From assembly GCA_030615365.1 (NCBI GenBank), contig JAUWZM010000053.1, positions 1 through 19,419 of the forward strand: DNA of 19,419 nt, in the 5' to 3' direction. Source of the stretch: Candidatus Aerophobota bacterium. Lineage in GTDB: Bacteria; Aerophobota; Aerophobia; Aerophobales; B3-G15. Both the position numbers and the translations under genes were made by a program. Below are positions 1 to 7,326 of the stretch, in pieces (within the stretch, counting starts at the first letter, position 1; every line of letters starts with the position of its first letter). The notes below the pieces were generated by a model. It saw nothing but the letters and a program-made list of their open reading frames with translations, was not told the DNA's origin and ran no database searches.

Positions 1-192
1 CCGGGGAATGTATTTTTCAAAAGTAAAGAAGAAATTGAAAAATATACCATAGAATTACTAAGAAAAATAGCTCCTGGAAATAATTTCATATTAGTGACCA
101 CCGAAAATTTTCCTTTAGATAGATGGATGGAGGGTTTTAAAGTTCTTGCCCAGGTCCTTGAAAGGCATGGAAAATACCCTGTTCGTCTATAA
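1..192 (+). CDS. URO-D superfamily protein, C-terminal fragment (cut by window edge)
   Basis: An open frame runs from base 1 to a TAA at 190-192 and encodes the last 63 residues of a protein. The segment around residues 24-36 (APGNNFILVTTEN) resembles the final strand of URO-D-family barrels, where a glycine-rich turn and F-I-L precede a short polar motif; the three complete URO-D-like proteins at the other end of the window have comparable segments (for example FILSPVDN). The helix after it contains a late Trp, also usual at the C-terminus of this family. The start lies outside the window, so catalytic residues cannot be judged. The family assignment is inferred from this short tail only. 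The next gene begins 229 bp downstream, so it may end an upstream transcription unit. Confidence 0.6.
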   Translation, partial: PGNVFFKSKEEIEKYTIELLRKIAPGNNFILVTTENFPLDRWMEGFKVLAQVLERHGKYPVRL

Positions 193-230
193 AAGCAAAT
201 GCAGCGTTTATTTTCTTATAATTTGTATTT

Positions 231-388
231 ATTTAGCCGCGGATCCACACAGATCAGCACAAATAGGTTCAAACACAAGAAATCACAGGCATTATTCTTA
301 GAGGTTTTTATGAAGTTTATAATGAACTTGGTAGCCTTTTGCCTTTATTAATGAAAGAAAAAATATCAGGGTCTATCTGTGGCTGAAT
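231..388. repeat. Degenerate inverted repeat, AGCCACAGAT-type
   Basis: The left arm ATTTAGCCGCGGAT (231-244) matches the reverse complement of 375-388 (ATTCAGCCACAGAT) at 11 of 14 positions, and the left arm continues into an ACACAGATCAGCACA tract. Sequences of the type AGCCACAGATgaACACAGAT recur between genes in many unrelated bacteria (general knowledge, not searched). A related half-site occurs at 19233-19246. No transposase is present, so this is a remnant or a short non-autonomous element. Confidence 0.4.
295..323 (+). promoter_or_regulatory. Possible sigma70 promoter for the rhamnosidase operon
   Basis: A perfect -10 box TATAAT (318-323) is preceded at 17 bp by TTCTTA (295-300), a weak -35 with three of six consensus bases. 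It would give a 5' untranslated region of about 90 nt before the rhamnosidase. A second TATAAT at 217-222 has no recognisable -35. Such boxes arise easily in AT-rich DNA, so this is tentative. Confidence 0.27.
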
Positions 389-421
389 AATTACATCAAA
401 TTTATATCAGGGGGTTATATT

Positions 422-3226
422 ATGAGTTTTCGAGAAGAAAGGAAAGATAGTTGTGCTTCAGTGAAAGATGAGTATTTACCTACAAATTTGCTTTGTGAGT
501 ATACCTCAAATCCAATGGGCATTGATGTAGCTTCACCCAGATTTTCCTGGGTGATCAACCATCCTGAACGTGGACAATTTCAATCAGCTTATCAGGTAAT
601 TGTTGCCAGCAGTCAAGAAAATTTAAATGCTGATAAGTGGGATAGCGGCAAGGTAGCCTCTAAACAATCAGTAAACGTTGCCTATGGAGGAAGTCCTTTA
701 GAGAGCAGGAAGACCTATTACTGGAAAGTCCGTGTTGGGGATAAAGATAAAAAGATAAGTCCCTGGAGCAGGGTGGCTACATTTGAGATGGGTCTTTTGA
801 AATCCAGTGATTGGGAAGGGAAATGGATAAGTGGTGGGAATCTTCTTCGCAAAGAGTTCACCTTTAACAAAAATATTAAGCAGGCAAGAGCATATATATG
901 CGGGTTAGGTTACTATGAACTGCGAGTCAATGGGTGCAAAGTGGGAGACCATGTGCTGGATCCGGGATGGACTGATTATGAAAAAAGGGCCTTGTATGTT
1001 ACCTATGATATAACTAACTATTTACATAGGGGTGAGAATGCCATGGGGGTTATGCTTGGCAGGGGGCGATACAGTTCGAAAGCGAAGGAAGCTACCGTTG
1101 TCGGTCTATTCAAGATATACAGTGATGCACCAGCCTTAATACTGCAGATAGACCTGTGTTTTACTGATGATTCCAGGATGAGAGTGCTAACTGATGGAAC
1201 ATGGAAGGTGACCCAGGGACCAATTGTGGAAGACGACATTTACAATGGTGAGGTTTATGATGCCAGACTTGAGAAATTAGGGTGGGATGCTCCTTGCTAT
1301 AATGATTCTGATTGGAATGCTGCTACAGTGAAAGATGCCCCCAAAGGAGATTTAGTTTCTCAGGCAAGCTTTCCACCAATTAAGGTGGTAAAGAAGATGC
1401 AGCCTACAAGAATTACCAATCCAGAGCCAGATGTATATGTGTATGATTTTGGACAGAATTTTACCGGCTGGGTAAGGCTTCACGTAAGTGGACCAAGGGG
1501 AATCAAGATAAAACTTAGATATTCTGAATTATTAGATAAAAATGGGATGATCAACACCATACCAAATCATTGGGCAAAGGCAACTGATGCTTATATTTTA
1601 AAGGGCGAAGGAGATGAGGTATATGAGCCACGTTTTACCTACCATGGCTTCCGTTATGTTGAGGTAACTGGTTTTCCTGGCGCACCAGTTTTAGAGAACT
1701 TAGAGGGATGTGTCGTTCATTCAGCAGTAGAACCCACAGGAGGTTTTATCTGCTCTAATTCCTTAATTAACCGTATTCATAAAAATATTCTCTGGGGGCA
1801 GTTAAGCAATTTAATGAGCATCCCAACTGATTGCCCTCAACGAAGTGAACGAATGGGATGGATGGGTGATGCGCAACTTACAGCCGAGGAGGCGATTTAT
1901 AACTTTGATATGGTCAGTTTTTACACAAAATGGATTGGAGATATAAAAGAAGCACAAAAAGAGGATGGCTCTGTTCCGGATGTTGTTCCACCGTATTGGG
2001 ACCTTTATCCTGCTGATCCTGTCTGGGGTACAGCATGGGTAGTAATTCCCTGGTATTTGTATTTATATTATGGAGATAAGAAGATCTTAGAGCAAAACTA
2101 TTCTGATATAAAAAGATGGGTTGATTTCCTTAGCACTCAAGCAACTGATTATATTCTCTCCTATGGTAAATTTGGAGATTGGTGTCCACCACGGCATGTC
2201 ATTTCAGCAGACACCCCGGTAGAGGTAACCTCAGCCTGGTATTACTATCACGATACCTTGATTTTATCTAAAATTGCCCGTATTTTAGGTAATCTTGAGG
2301 ACGCTGATAAGTATTTGAAGCTATCTGATAAGATTAAAGGAGCTTTCAATAAGGAGTTTTTTGAGGATGATCGCTATACAAGTGAGAAATATTCTAAGCT
2401 ATATAAAAAGATTGAGGCTCTTGTCCCCGCAGACGCTCCTGAAGATAAGAAAAGGGAAGTGGCAAAAGGACTTATCGCCAGGTTTGTAGCTTACAGCCAG
2501 ACCTCTAATGTCCTTGCTTTATTTTTGGATATGGCTCCTGAAGATAAGAAAAAGGCGGTAATAAAAAGTTTAGTGGAGAATATCGTAGTATCTCATAGCT
2601 CTCACCTTAATACGGGTATTGTAGGCACCAGATACATATTGGATGTCCTGACAAAATATGGACAGGTAGACCTTGCCTATAAACTGGTCACCCAGAGCAC
2701 TTATCCCAGTTGGGGATATATGCTAAAAGAAGGTGCGACAACTCTTTGGGAAAGATGGGAATACCTTGCTGATGCTGGTATGAACTCGCATAATCACATA
2801 ATGTTTGGCACGGTAGATGCCTGGTTTTACAAAGTACTGGCCGGTATCAATGTTGATTCTGCTGGTCCTGGTTTCCAGAAAATTATCATTAAACCTTATA
2901 TCGTTGGCGATCTCAAATACGTCAGTGCCTCTATTAAAACCATCAGAGGCATGGTATCGTCAAGCTGGAGCAAACAGGGCAGTTCCCTCACTTTAAATGT
3001 TACTTTACCGGTTAACGCTCAGGCAAGGGTGAGTATTCCCAAGGTAGGATTAAAAAACGTGATAGTTACAGAAAGTGAAAAGATTATTTGGGAAAATGGT
3101 TCCTATGTTAGGGGTGTGGCAGGCATTGCTAATGGAAGTGAAGATGATAATTATGTGACATTTAAGGTTGGGTCAGGAACGTATTCCTTTAATGTAGCTG
3201 GCATGGGTTCAATTAAAAAGGAATAG
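422..3226 (+). CDS. Alpha-L-rhamnosidase, glycoside hydrolase family 78
   Basis: Inverting hydrolase that releases terminal alpha-L-rhamnose from oligosaccharides or plant glycosides. The order of domains is that of GH78: a fibronectin-like N-terminus (about 20-125, opening with the hallmark NPxGIDxxxPRFSW), a jelly-roll accessory domain (about 145-320), a short beta domain, the (alpha/alpha)6 catalytic barrel (about 435-790) and a C-terminal beta-sandwich. The signature DCPQRSERMGWMGDAQ begins at D470 and supplies the general acid E476; E777 in TTLWE is the expected general base. Both are intact and the 934-residue length is normal. There is no signal peptide, so it should act in the cytoplasm on imported glycosides. 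The ATG at 422 follows AGGGGG at 409-414. It is first in an operon with an amidohydrolase 62 bp downstream. Family and activity class are secure; the natural substrate is not. Confidence 0.93.
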   Translation: MSFREERKDSCASVKDEYLPTNLLCEYTSNPMGIDVASPRFSWVINHPERGQFQSAYQVIVASSQENLNADKWDSGKVASKQSVNVAYGGSPLESRKTYYWKVRVGDKDKKISPWSRVATFEMGLLKSSDWEGKWISGGNLLRKEFTFNKNIKQARAYICGLGYYELRVNGCKVGDHVLDPGWTDYEKRALYVTYDITNYLHRGENAMGVMLGRGRYSSKAKEATVVGLFKIYSDAPALILQIDLCFTDDSRMRVLTDGTWKVTQGPIVEDDIYNGEVYDARLEKLGWDAPCYNDSDWNAATVKDAPKGDLVSQASFPPIKVVKKMQPTRITNPEPDVYVYDFGQNFTGWVRLHVSGPRGIKIKLRYSELLDKNGMINTIPNHWAKATDAYILKGEGDEVYEPRFTYHGFRYVEVTGFPGAPVLENLEGCVVHSAVEPTGGFICSNSLINRIHKNILWGQLSNLMSIPTDCPQRSERMGWMGDAQLTAEEAIYNFDMVSFYTKWIGDIKEAQKEDGSVPDVVPPYWDLYPADPVWGTAWVVIPWYLYLYYGDKKILEQNYSDIKRWVDFLSTQATDYILSYGKFGDWCPPRHVISADTPVEVTSAWYYYHDTLILSKIARILGNLEDADKYLKLSDKIKGAFNKEFFEDDRYTSEKYSKLYKKIEALVPADAPEDKKREVAKGLIARFVAYSQTSNVLALFLDMAPEDKKKAVIKSLVENIVVSHSSHLNTGIVGTRYILDVLTKYGQVDLAYKLVTQSTYPSWGYMLKEGATTLWERWEYLADAGMNSHNHIMFGTVDAWFYKVLAGINVDSAGPGFQKIIIKPYIVGDLKYVSASIKTIRGMVSSSWSKQGSSLTLNVTLPVNAQARVSIPKVGLKNVIVTESEKIIWENGSYVRGVAGIANGSEDDNYVTFKVGSGTYSFNVAGMGSIKKE

Positions 3227-3288
3227 AGAGAACTTTAGAGGAGTAAGTTTTGATAATACCAAAATAAACTATTAAGGAGGAGGTATAT

Positions 3289-4623
3289 ATGCTCAGCAAA
3301 TCTACTACTTTCAAATCCATTAGAGGAGCCATTGATGAGATTCCTGTAATTGATTGTCATGACCATACTATGGGGTATCGCTTTGCGCCAGAGTATAAGG
3401 AGCCAATCGCATCGTTGATTCAAGGATACGTGCAGTCTGATTTAATGTCTGCTGGAGGGGAGTCACATATGGAGATGTTAAATAACCCTTCCATACCCAC
3501 CGAGCAAAAGTGGCCAGTATTTCAAAAGCTCTGGGAAGCAACTGAACACACTTCGTATGCCCGAGTGACCAAACTCATTATGGAGAAGTTCTATGGTGAG
3601 AGTAAGATGAGTCTTGAGTCCCTCATGCGCATTAGTGGAAGACTTTTAAACTTGAAGGATGAGAAGGTGTACAACAAGATACTCAAAGATGCCGGCATAG
3701 TCTGCAGAATCGTAAATATAGCGATTGACGTCCCTGGTGTAGGAACTTTAGGTAATAATTTAAAGGACTATGTTGTGGGCAAGCATAAACTGCCCAGTTA
3801 TGATAGAATGGTTGTCCCTTTGATAAATTTTCATCATATTGGAAATTATGAAGCTATTAAAAAAATTACAGGAATCATTGATCGAAAGGTTACCTCACTT
3901 GATGAGTATATTGATACCTGTAGCCAGGTTTTCTCCAAGATGAAAGAACTCGGAACAATTGGAATGAAGGATCAATCAGCGTATGCTCGTCCAATAAAGT
4001 TTTCCAATGCGACTCGTGAGGAGGCGGAAAGGGTATTCAACAGGATAATAGAAAATCCACGGTTTTCAGTTGGTTTTCCAGAACTTACCCCTCTCTCTGA
4101 TTACCTGTTCCATCAATTTATGCGCATGGCGCGCGATCTTGACTTTTTTGTCCAGATTCACACCGGTCATATGGCAGGCATTAGAAATGAGATTACCAAA
4201 ACCAATGCTGTTCTTCTTACCTCAGTATTAGAGATGCATCCTGAAGTAAGATTTGATATTTTCCATGGTAACTGGCCCTATGATGGGGAACTTCTTTTCT
4301 TAGCAAAGAACTATCCCAATGTTCACATTGATGCGTGCTGGCTTAATATCATTGATGCCTGGTATGCGAAGAGATTATTTGCTAACTCCATAACTGCTGT
4401 TCCTCATACTAAGATTCATGGTTTTGGTGCTGATTATCCGGATATTCCTGAATATGCAGCCTGTCATTTGCTTATTGCAAAAGATGCTATTTCTGCAGGA
4501 CTTGCAGAAATGGTGGATATAGGCTGGCTTATGGAAAAGGAAGCCATAAAGATAGCAGTGGACTGGCTGTTTAATAATCCTAATGAATGGTACAAACTTG
4601 GTTTTGATCCTGTTAAGGTATAG
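3289..4623 (+). CDS. Amidohydrolase-superfamily (TIM-barrel metal hydrolase) protein
   Basis: A 444-residue metal-dependent hydrolase of the amidohydrolase fold. The N-terminal strand carries the diagnostic HxH pair in VIDCHDHT (H24, H26). Further likely ligands or catalytic residues are H291 and H294 (IHTGH), H326 (FDIFHGNWP) and the late Asp D382 (GFGADYP), in the order expected of the barrel. The D-x-F-H-G-N-W-P segment resembles the Amidohydro_2/uronate-isomerase-like branch more than dihydroorotases or deacetylases, but I cannot name a reaction. No signal peptide is visible. A strong AAGGAGG (3274-3280) precedes the ATG. Lying between a rhamnosidase and a nucleoside-hydrolase-like gene, it probably acts on the sugar, lactone or aglycone released by them (inference). 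Confidence 0.8.
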   Translation: MLSKSTTFKSIRGAIDEIPVIDCHDHTMGYRFAPEYKEPIASLIQGYVQSDLMSAGGESHMEMLNNPSIPTEQKWPVFQKLWEATEHTSYARVTKLIMEKFYGESKMSLESLMRISGRLLNLKDEKVYNKILKDAGIVCRIVNIAIDVPGVGTLGNNLKDYVVGKHKLPSYDRMVVPLINFHHIGNYEAIKKITGIIDRKVTSLDEYIDTCSQVFSKMKELGTIGMKDQSAYARPIKFSNATREEAERVFNRIIENPRFSVGFPELTPLSDYLFHQFMRMARDLDFFVQIHTGHMAGIRNEITKTNAVLLTSVLEMHPEVRFDIFHGNWPYDGELLFLAKNYPNVHIDACWLNIIDAWYAKRLFANSITAVPHTKIHGFGADYPDIPEYAACHLLIAKDAISAGLAEMVDIGWLMEKEAIKIAVDWLFNNPNEWYKLGFDPVKV

Positions 4624-4647
4624 CAAGAACCAAAAAAGAGGTGTAAT

Positions 4648-5625
4648 ATGACAGAAAGAGATATACCCAAAGTTATTCTGGACACGGATACAAGCACCGG
4701 TGTCCTGGGGGCTGAAATTGATGATGGCTTCGCTATCCTGGTTTGTTTAGCTTTGGACAGAGAAGGCAAAATTGATCTTTTGGGTATTACCGAAGTGGCT
4801 GGCAATACCAATGTTGATCAGGGAGTTGCCTGTGCGCTTAAAATATTGGAAATGACGAAAAGAGAAGATGTTCCTGTATATCGAGGAGCAGATAAACCCC
4901 TGATCATGGTTGAACGTAAACCACCTTTTAATCCAGATAAAGTTCAGGAGCCATACGGAGGGTACGCCAAAATAAAGGCAAAAAATGAACATGCTATTGA
5001 TTTTATAATTGATGAGATAATGAAATTCCCGGGTGAGGTGACCTTGATTCCTGTTGGACCTTTAATGAATATTGCTATGGCAATCCGTAAAGAACCCAGA
5101 ATAGTGAATAAGGTAAAAGAGATAGTCTCCATGGGGGGAGAGTTTAGAAGTGGTCTTCTTCCGGGAGGATTCAACTGGTGGTTCTCCCCATATGCCACAC
5201 GCATTGTTCTTCGCTCAGGCATACCCTTAACAGTTGTTCCTCTGGATGTTACAATTAAAACTGCTATAACTATGGACCAGTTGAATAGTATTAAGCAAAA
5301 CAAAGTTGTGCAGTGGCTTAAGGTTACATCAGAGCCTTTTATGAAAAAAAAGGCAAATGATAATAAGGCTGCACCCTTACATGACCCACTTGCAGTTGCT
5401 GTACTTGTAGATAAAACAATAGCACTTAAACATGAGGAGCTCTACGTGGATACCATCGTGAGTGGACCATGGGCAGGGATGACAGTTGGACAATACACAA
5501 CCTTTGGCTGGGCTCCCCCATTTGGAAACATTAAAAAGGAGGAGATTAAGAAAGCGAAAGTAGTTTGGCAACACGATGATCCTAAGTATGTGGATCTATA
5601 CTTGAAAGCACTGCAAACTTTTTAG
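4648..5625 (+). CDS. Inosine/uridine-preferring nucleoside hydrolase family protein
   Basis: A 325-residue member of the IUNH family, which hydrolyses N-ribosides through a Ca2+-bound water. The N-terminal aspartate cluster is present as D12-T-D14 and D25-D26, and the late calcium-ligand motif HDPLA is at H245-D246. The loop between D14 and D25 has ten residues (TSTGVLGAEI) where typical members have three, so the substrate pocket entrance is altered. The middle motif IPVGPLMNIAMA (about residues 134-145) and the MGG loop are well conserved. It starts 24 bp after the amidohydrolase, with AGAGGTG at 4637-4643, and is the last gene before a terminator. Its place in a glycoside operon suggests a substrate other than salvage nucleosides, but ribonucleoside hydrolysis cannot be excluded. 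Confidence 0.87.
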   Translation: MTERDIPKVILDTDTSTGVLGAEIDDGFAILVCLALDREGKIDLLGITEVAGNTNVDQGVACALKILEMTKREDVPVYRGADKPLIMVERKPPFNPDKVQEPYGGYAKIKAKNEHAIDFIIDEIMKFPGEVTLIPVGPLMNIAMAIRKEPRIVNKVKEIVSMGGEFRSGLLPGGFNWWFSPYATRIVLRSGIPLTVVPLDVTIKTAITMDQLNSIKQNKVVQWLKVTSEPFMKKKANDNKAAPLHDPLAVAVLVDKTIALKHEELYVDTIVSGPWAGMTVGQYTTFGWAPPFGNIKKEEIKKAKVVWQHDDPKYVDLYLKALQTF

Positions 5626-5628
5626 ATA

Positions 5629-5668
5629 GACTACAAAAGAGGAGAAAATCTCACTTTGTAGACTTTTT
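5629..5668 (+). terminator. Rho-independent terminator after the rhamnosidase operon
   Basis: CTACAAA (5631-5637) pairs perfectly with TTTGTAG (5655-5661); an inner GAG/CTC can extend the stem. A run of five T (5664-5668) follows after two bases. It starts six bases after the nucleoside hydrolase stop codon, which fits an operon end. Confidence 0.65.
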
Positions 5669-5884
5669 AGAGAAGTAGAGGAGTGTTTAAAATCAATAGC
5701 TTCTCATAAAAACCAAAAAGATTGGGAAGGAAATTCCCGACGAACCTAATTTGCTCTTTGCATACTGCTTTACCCTCCTCTTAAGCGAAATTTTTTTTCG
5801 CTATTGTTTAAAGTCATCCCCGATTAAGGGAATCTTCAATAACTCTGATAGACGTCTTACCATTTTAAGAAAAAGATTAAACCC
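5669..5884. other. Non-coding spacer between operon terminator and regulator promoter
   Basis: No gene is supported here. Two small hairpins stand out: GGGAA/TTCCC in AT-rich surroundings near 5725-5740, and a perfect AGCGAAA (5784-5790), loop TTTTT, TTTCGCT (5796-5802). A 20-codon open frame on the minus strand around 5811-5873 is too short to call. I recognise no riboswitch. Confidence 0.4.
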
Positions 5885-5912
5885 TTGACAACTATAAAAG
5901 TATTACTATAAT
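5885..5912 (+). promoter_or_regulatory. Near-consensus sigma70 promoter of the LacI-family regulator
   Basis: TTGACA (5885-5890) and TATAAT (5907-5912) are both perfect hexamers separated by 16 bp, the best promoter in the window. Transcription would start near 5919 and leave an untranslated leader of about 125 nt before the regulator at 6044. Confidence 0.75.
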
Positions 5913-5915
5913 TAA

Positions 5916-5929
5916 TGATAACGATTACA
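5916..5929. promoter_or_regulatory. Candidate LacI-type operator over the regulator's transcription start
   Basis: TGATAACGATTACA is an imperfect dyad centred on CG, the usual architecture of LacI-family operators (for example catabolite-responsive elements, TGNNANCGNTNNCA). It lies four bases downstream of the -10 box, where a bound repressor would block initiation. It suggests autoregulation by the gene it precedes. The match is by form only; no other identical site is seen in the window. Confidence 0.45.
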
Positions 5930-6043
5930 GAAATTTTATTGGTTTTTTCTCTTACAGTTTCCTATAAAGGAAAAATTCAAAGAAGTTTTATTTTATAGTT
6001 ACCGTAAAGGATTACAAAGAAGAAAATTTCAGGAGTATCTTAA

Positions 6044-7045
6044 ATGACTCACATTACTCTAAAAGATATAGCTAAGGAAGCGGGAGTCTCGACTGCCAGT
6101 GTATCTCGAGCTCTCAATAACAAAGAGGATATACGTCCCTCTACTAAGGAAAGAATACTCAGGATTGCAAAGCGGGAAGGCTATGTCGCTAATGCAGTAG
6201 CCAGAAGTTTAAAGGCAAAAAGAACTGAAACGATAGGAACTGTTATCACCGATATTTCCGATCCCTTTTTTGCTCCTATTGTAAAAGGAATAGAGAAAGT
6301 GGCTCGTGAGGAAGGTTATCATTTGATTCTCTGTGATACGGACGAGAATTACCAAATGGAAAAGGAGGCCCTTAGAACCTTAATAGAGAAAAGGGTTGAT
6401 GGTCTTCTAATAACTCCTGTTCAAACTGACTATCAGGACATAGTGGAGCTTAAGAGAAAAAAAATTCCCCTTGTTCTTCTTGCCCGACATTTTGATTTTG
6501 AACTTTTAGAGACAGATCATGTTGTTCCGGATGAGATTAAAGGAGCATTCTCAATTACTACCTATCTTATAGAAAAAGGACACAGAAGGATTCTTTTTAT
6601 AAATGGGCCAATTTATGTATCCAGTGCTAAAGAAAGGCTGGCAGGATACAAGAGGGCATTGCTTGAGACTGGTGTAAGAATTGATAAAGCGCTCATCAGA
6701 GAAGGGGGAATAAAAATGGAAGATGGGTATACAATTATGAAACAAGAGCTAAAAAGATCTTCCCAGTTTACAGCAGTTTTTGCCTATAGTGATTTTGTAG
6801 CCCTTGGGGTAATGAAAGCTTTGAAAGAAGCTAATCTTAAAATCCCCCAGGATATAGCGGTAGTGGGTTACGATGATATAAATGTTTCCTCATTTCTGGA
6901 AGTTCCCTTAACTACAGTGAGAGTACCCAAATATGAATTAGGAGTGGAAGGATTCAAGCTTTTGAAGAAGAAAATCGCAGGTGAGTTAGATTCTCCCCAG
7001 AAGGTGATATTACCCACAGAACTTGTGGTAAGAAAATCAGCATAG
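6044..7045 (+). CDS. LacI-family transcriptional regulator
   Basis: A 333-residue repressor with the standard LacI layout. Residues 4-50 hold the helix-turn-helix (ITLKDIAKEAGVSTASVSRAL), followed by the hinge helix (VARSLKAKRT, about 52-62) that inserts into the minor groove at a central CG step. Residues 62-330 form a periplasmic-binding-protein-like sugar sensor with typical segments such as SDPFFAPIVKGIE, RVDGLLITP, DFVALGVMKAL and VVGYDDI. Length and order are normal. The ATG at 6044 follows AGGAG at 6031-6035. The gene lies between the rhamnosidase operon and the transporter operon, so it is the likely local regulator of one or both. The ligand is probably a sugar of the imported glycoside (inference). 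It appears to be transcribed alone from a strong promoter. Confidence 0.94.
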   Translation: MTHITLKDIAKEAGVSTASVSRALNNKEDIRPSTKERILRIAKREGYVANAVARSLKAKRTETIGTVITDISDPFFAPIVKGIEKVAREEGYHLILCDTDENYQMEKEALRTLIEKRVDGLLITPVQTDYQDIVELKRKKIPLVLLARHFDFELLETDHVVPDEIKGAFSITTYLIEKGHRRILFINGPIYVSSAKERLAGYKRALLETGVRIDKALIREGGIKMEDGYTIMKQELKRSSQFTAVFAYSDFVALGVMKALKEANLKIPQDIAVVGYDDINVSSFLEVPLTTVRVPKYELGVEGFKLLKKKIAGELDSPQKVILPTELVVRKSA

Positions 7046-7050
7046 TGCAT

Positions 7051-7096
7051 ATAGATAAATTTTCCTAAAAAGTAAGGTTCGTAGAACTTTGGGTGT
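7051..7096. repeat. 46-bp intergenic repeat, copy A
   Basis: This segment matches 13618-13663 at 38 of 46 positions without gaps, and seven of the eight differences are transitions. It starts six bases after the regulator stop codon. Within it, AAGGTTC (7074-7080) can pair with GAACTTT (7084-7090) over a three-base loop. I recognise no named RNA family or mobile element. Confidence 0.6.
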
Positions 7097-7293
7097 CTTT
7101 ATAAAATTTTTACAGCCAAGAAACTGGAGACCGAGTTACAGTAAAGCAGGGGTTGAGAAGATAGCCACGGGGACTCATTGGAGCCCTTGAATGAAAGTTA
7201 AACTATTACGAAGATGATTCTCATAGAAAATCACAAAGGGGGAAAGAGATTAAGATTATTCCATAAATGTTTATTTTTTCTGTGGTTAGGTTT

Positions 7294-7308
7294 TGATTAT
7301 ATTTATCA
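7294..7308. promoter_or_regulatory. AT-rich dyad upstream of the deaminase-like gene
   Basis: TGATTATATTTATCA is a 15-bp inverted repeat with TGAT/ATCA ends, seven bases before the Shine-Dalgarno of the next gene. Its outer TGAT and TTATCA elements recall the candidate operator at 5916-5929, but it lacks the central CG. It may be a regulator site or chance in AT-rich DNA. Confidence 0.25.
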
Positions 7309-7326
7309 TAAGGCAAGGAGAAAGAA

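Larger units (their letters stand above)
7046..7326. other. Intergenic region holding a repeat copy and a small hairpin
   Basis: No gene is supported in this 281-bp gap. It contains one copy of a 46-bp repeat (7051-7096), a hairpin with GGG(A)CTC pairing to GAGCCC over an ATTG loop (7170-7186), and an AT-rich dyad at 7294-7308. I see no convincing terminator after the regulator and no good promoter for the next gene. Confidence 0.4.

Noticed and set aside
5811..5873. Minus-strand frame of 20 codons (MVRRLSELLKIPLIGDD...)
   Set aside because: The peptide looks protein-like, but it is very short, has no clear ribosome site and belongs to no family I recognise; at most a gene remnant.
7150..7190. 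Short coding-like stretch (VEKIATGTHWSP) in the gap before the deaminase-like gene
   Set aside because: It is bounded by stop codons within a few residues and cannot be assigned to any protein.
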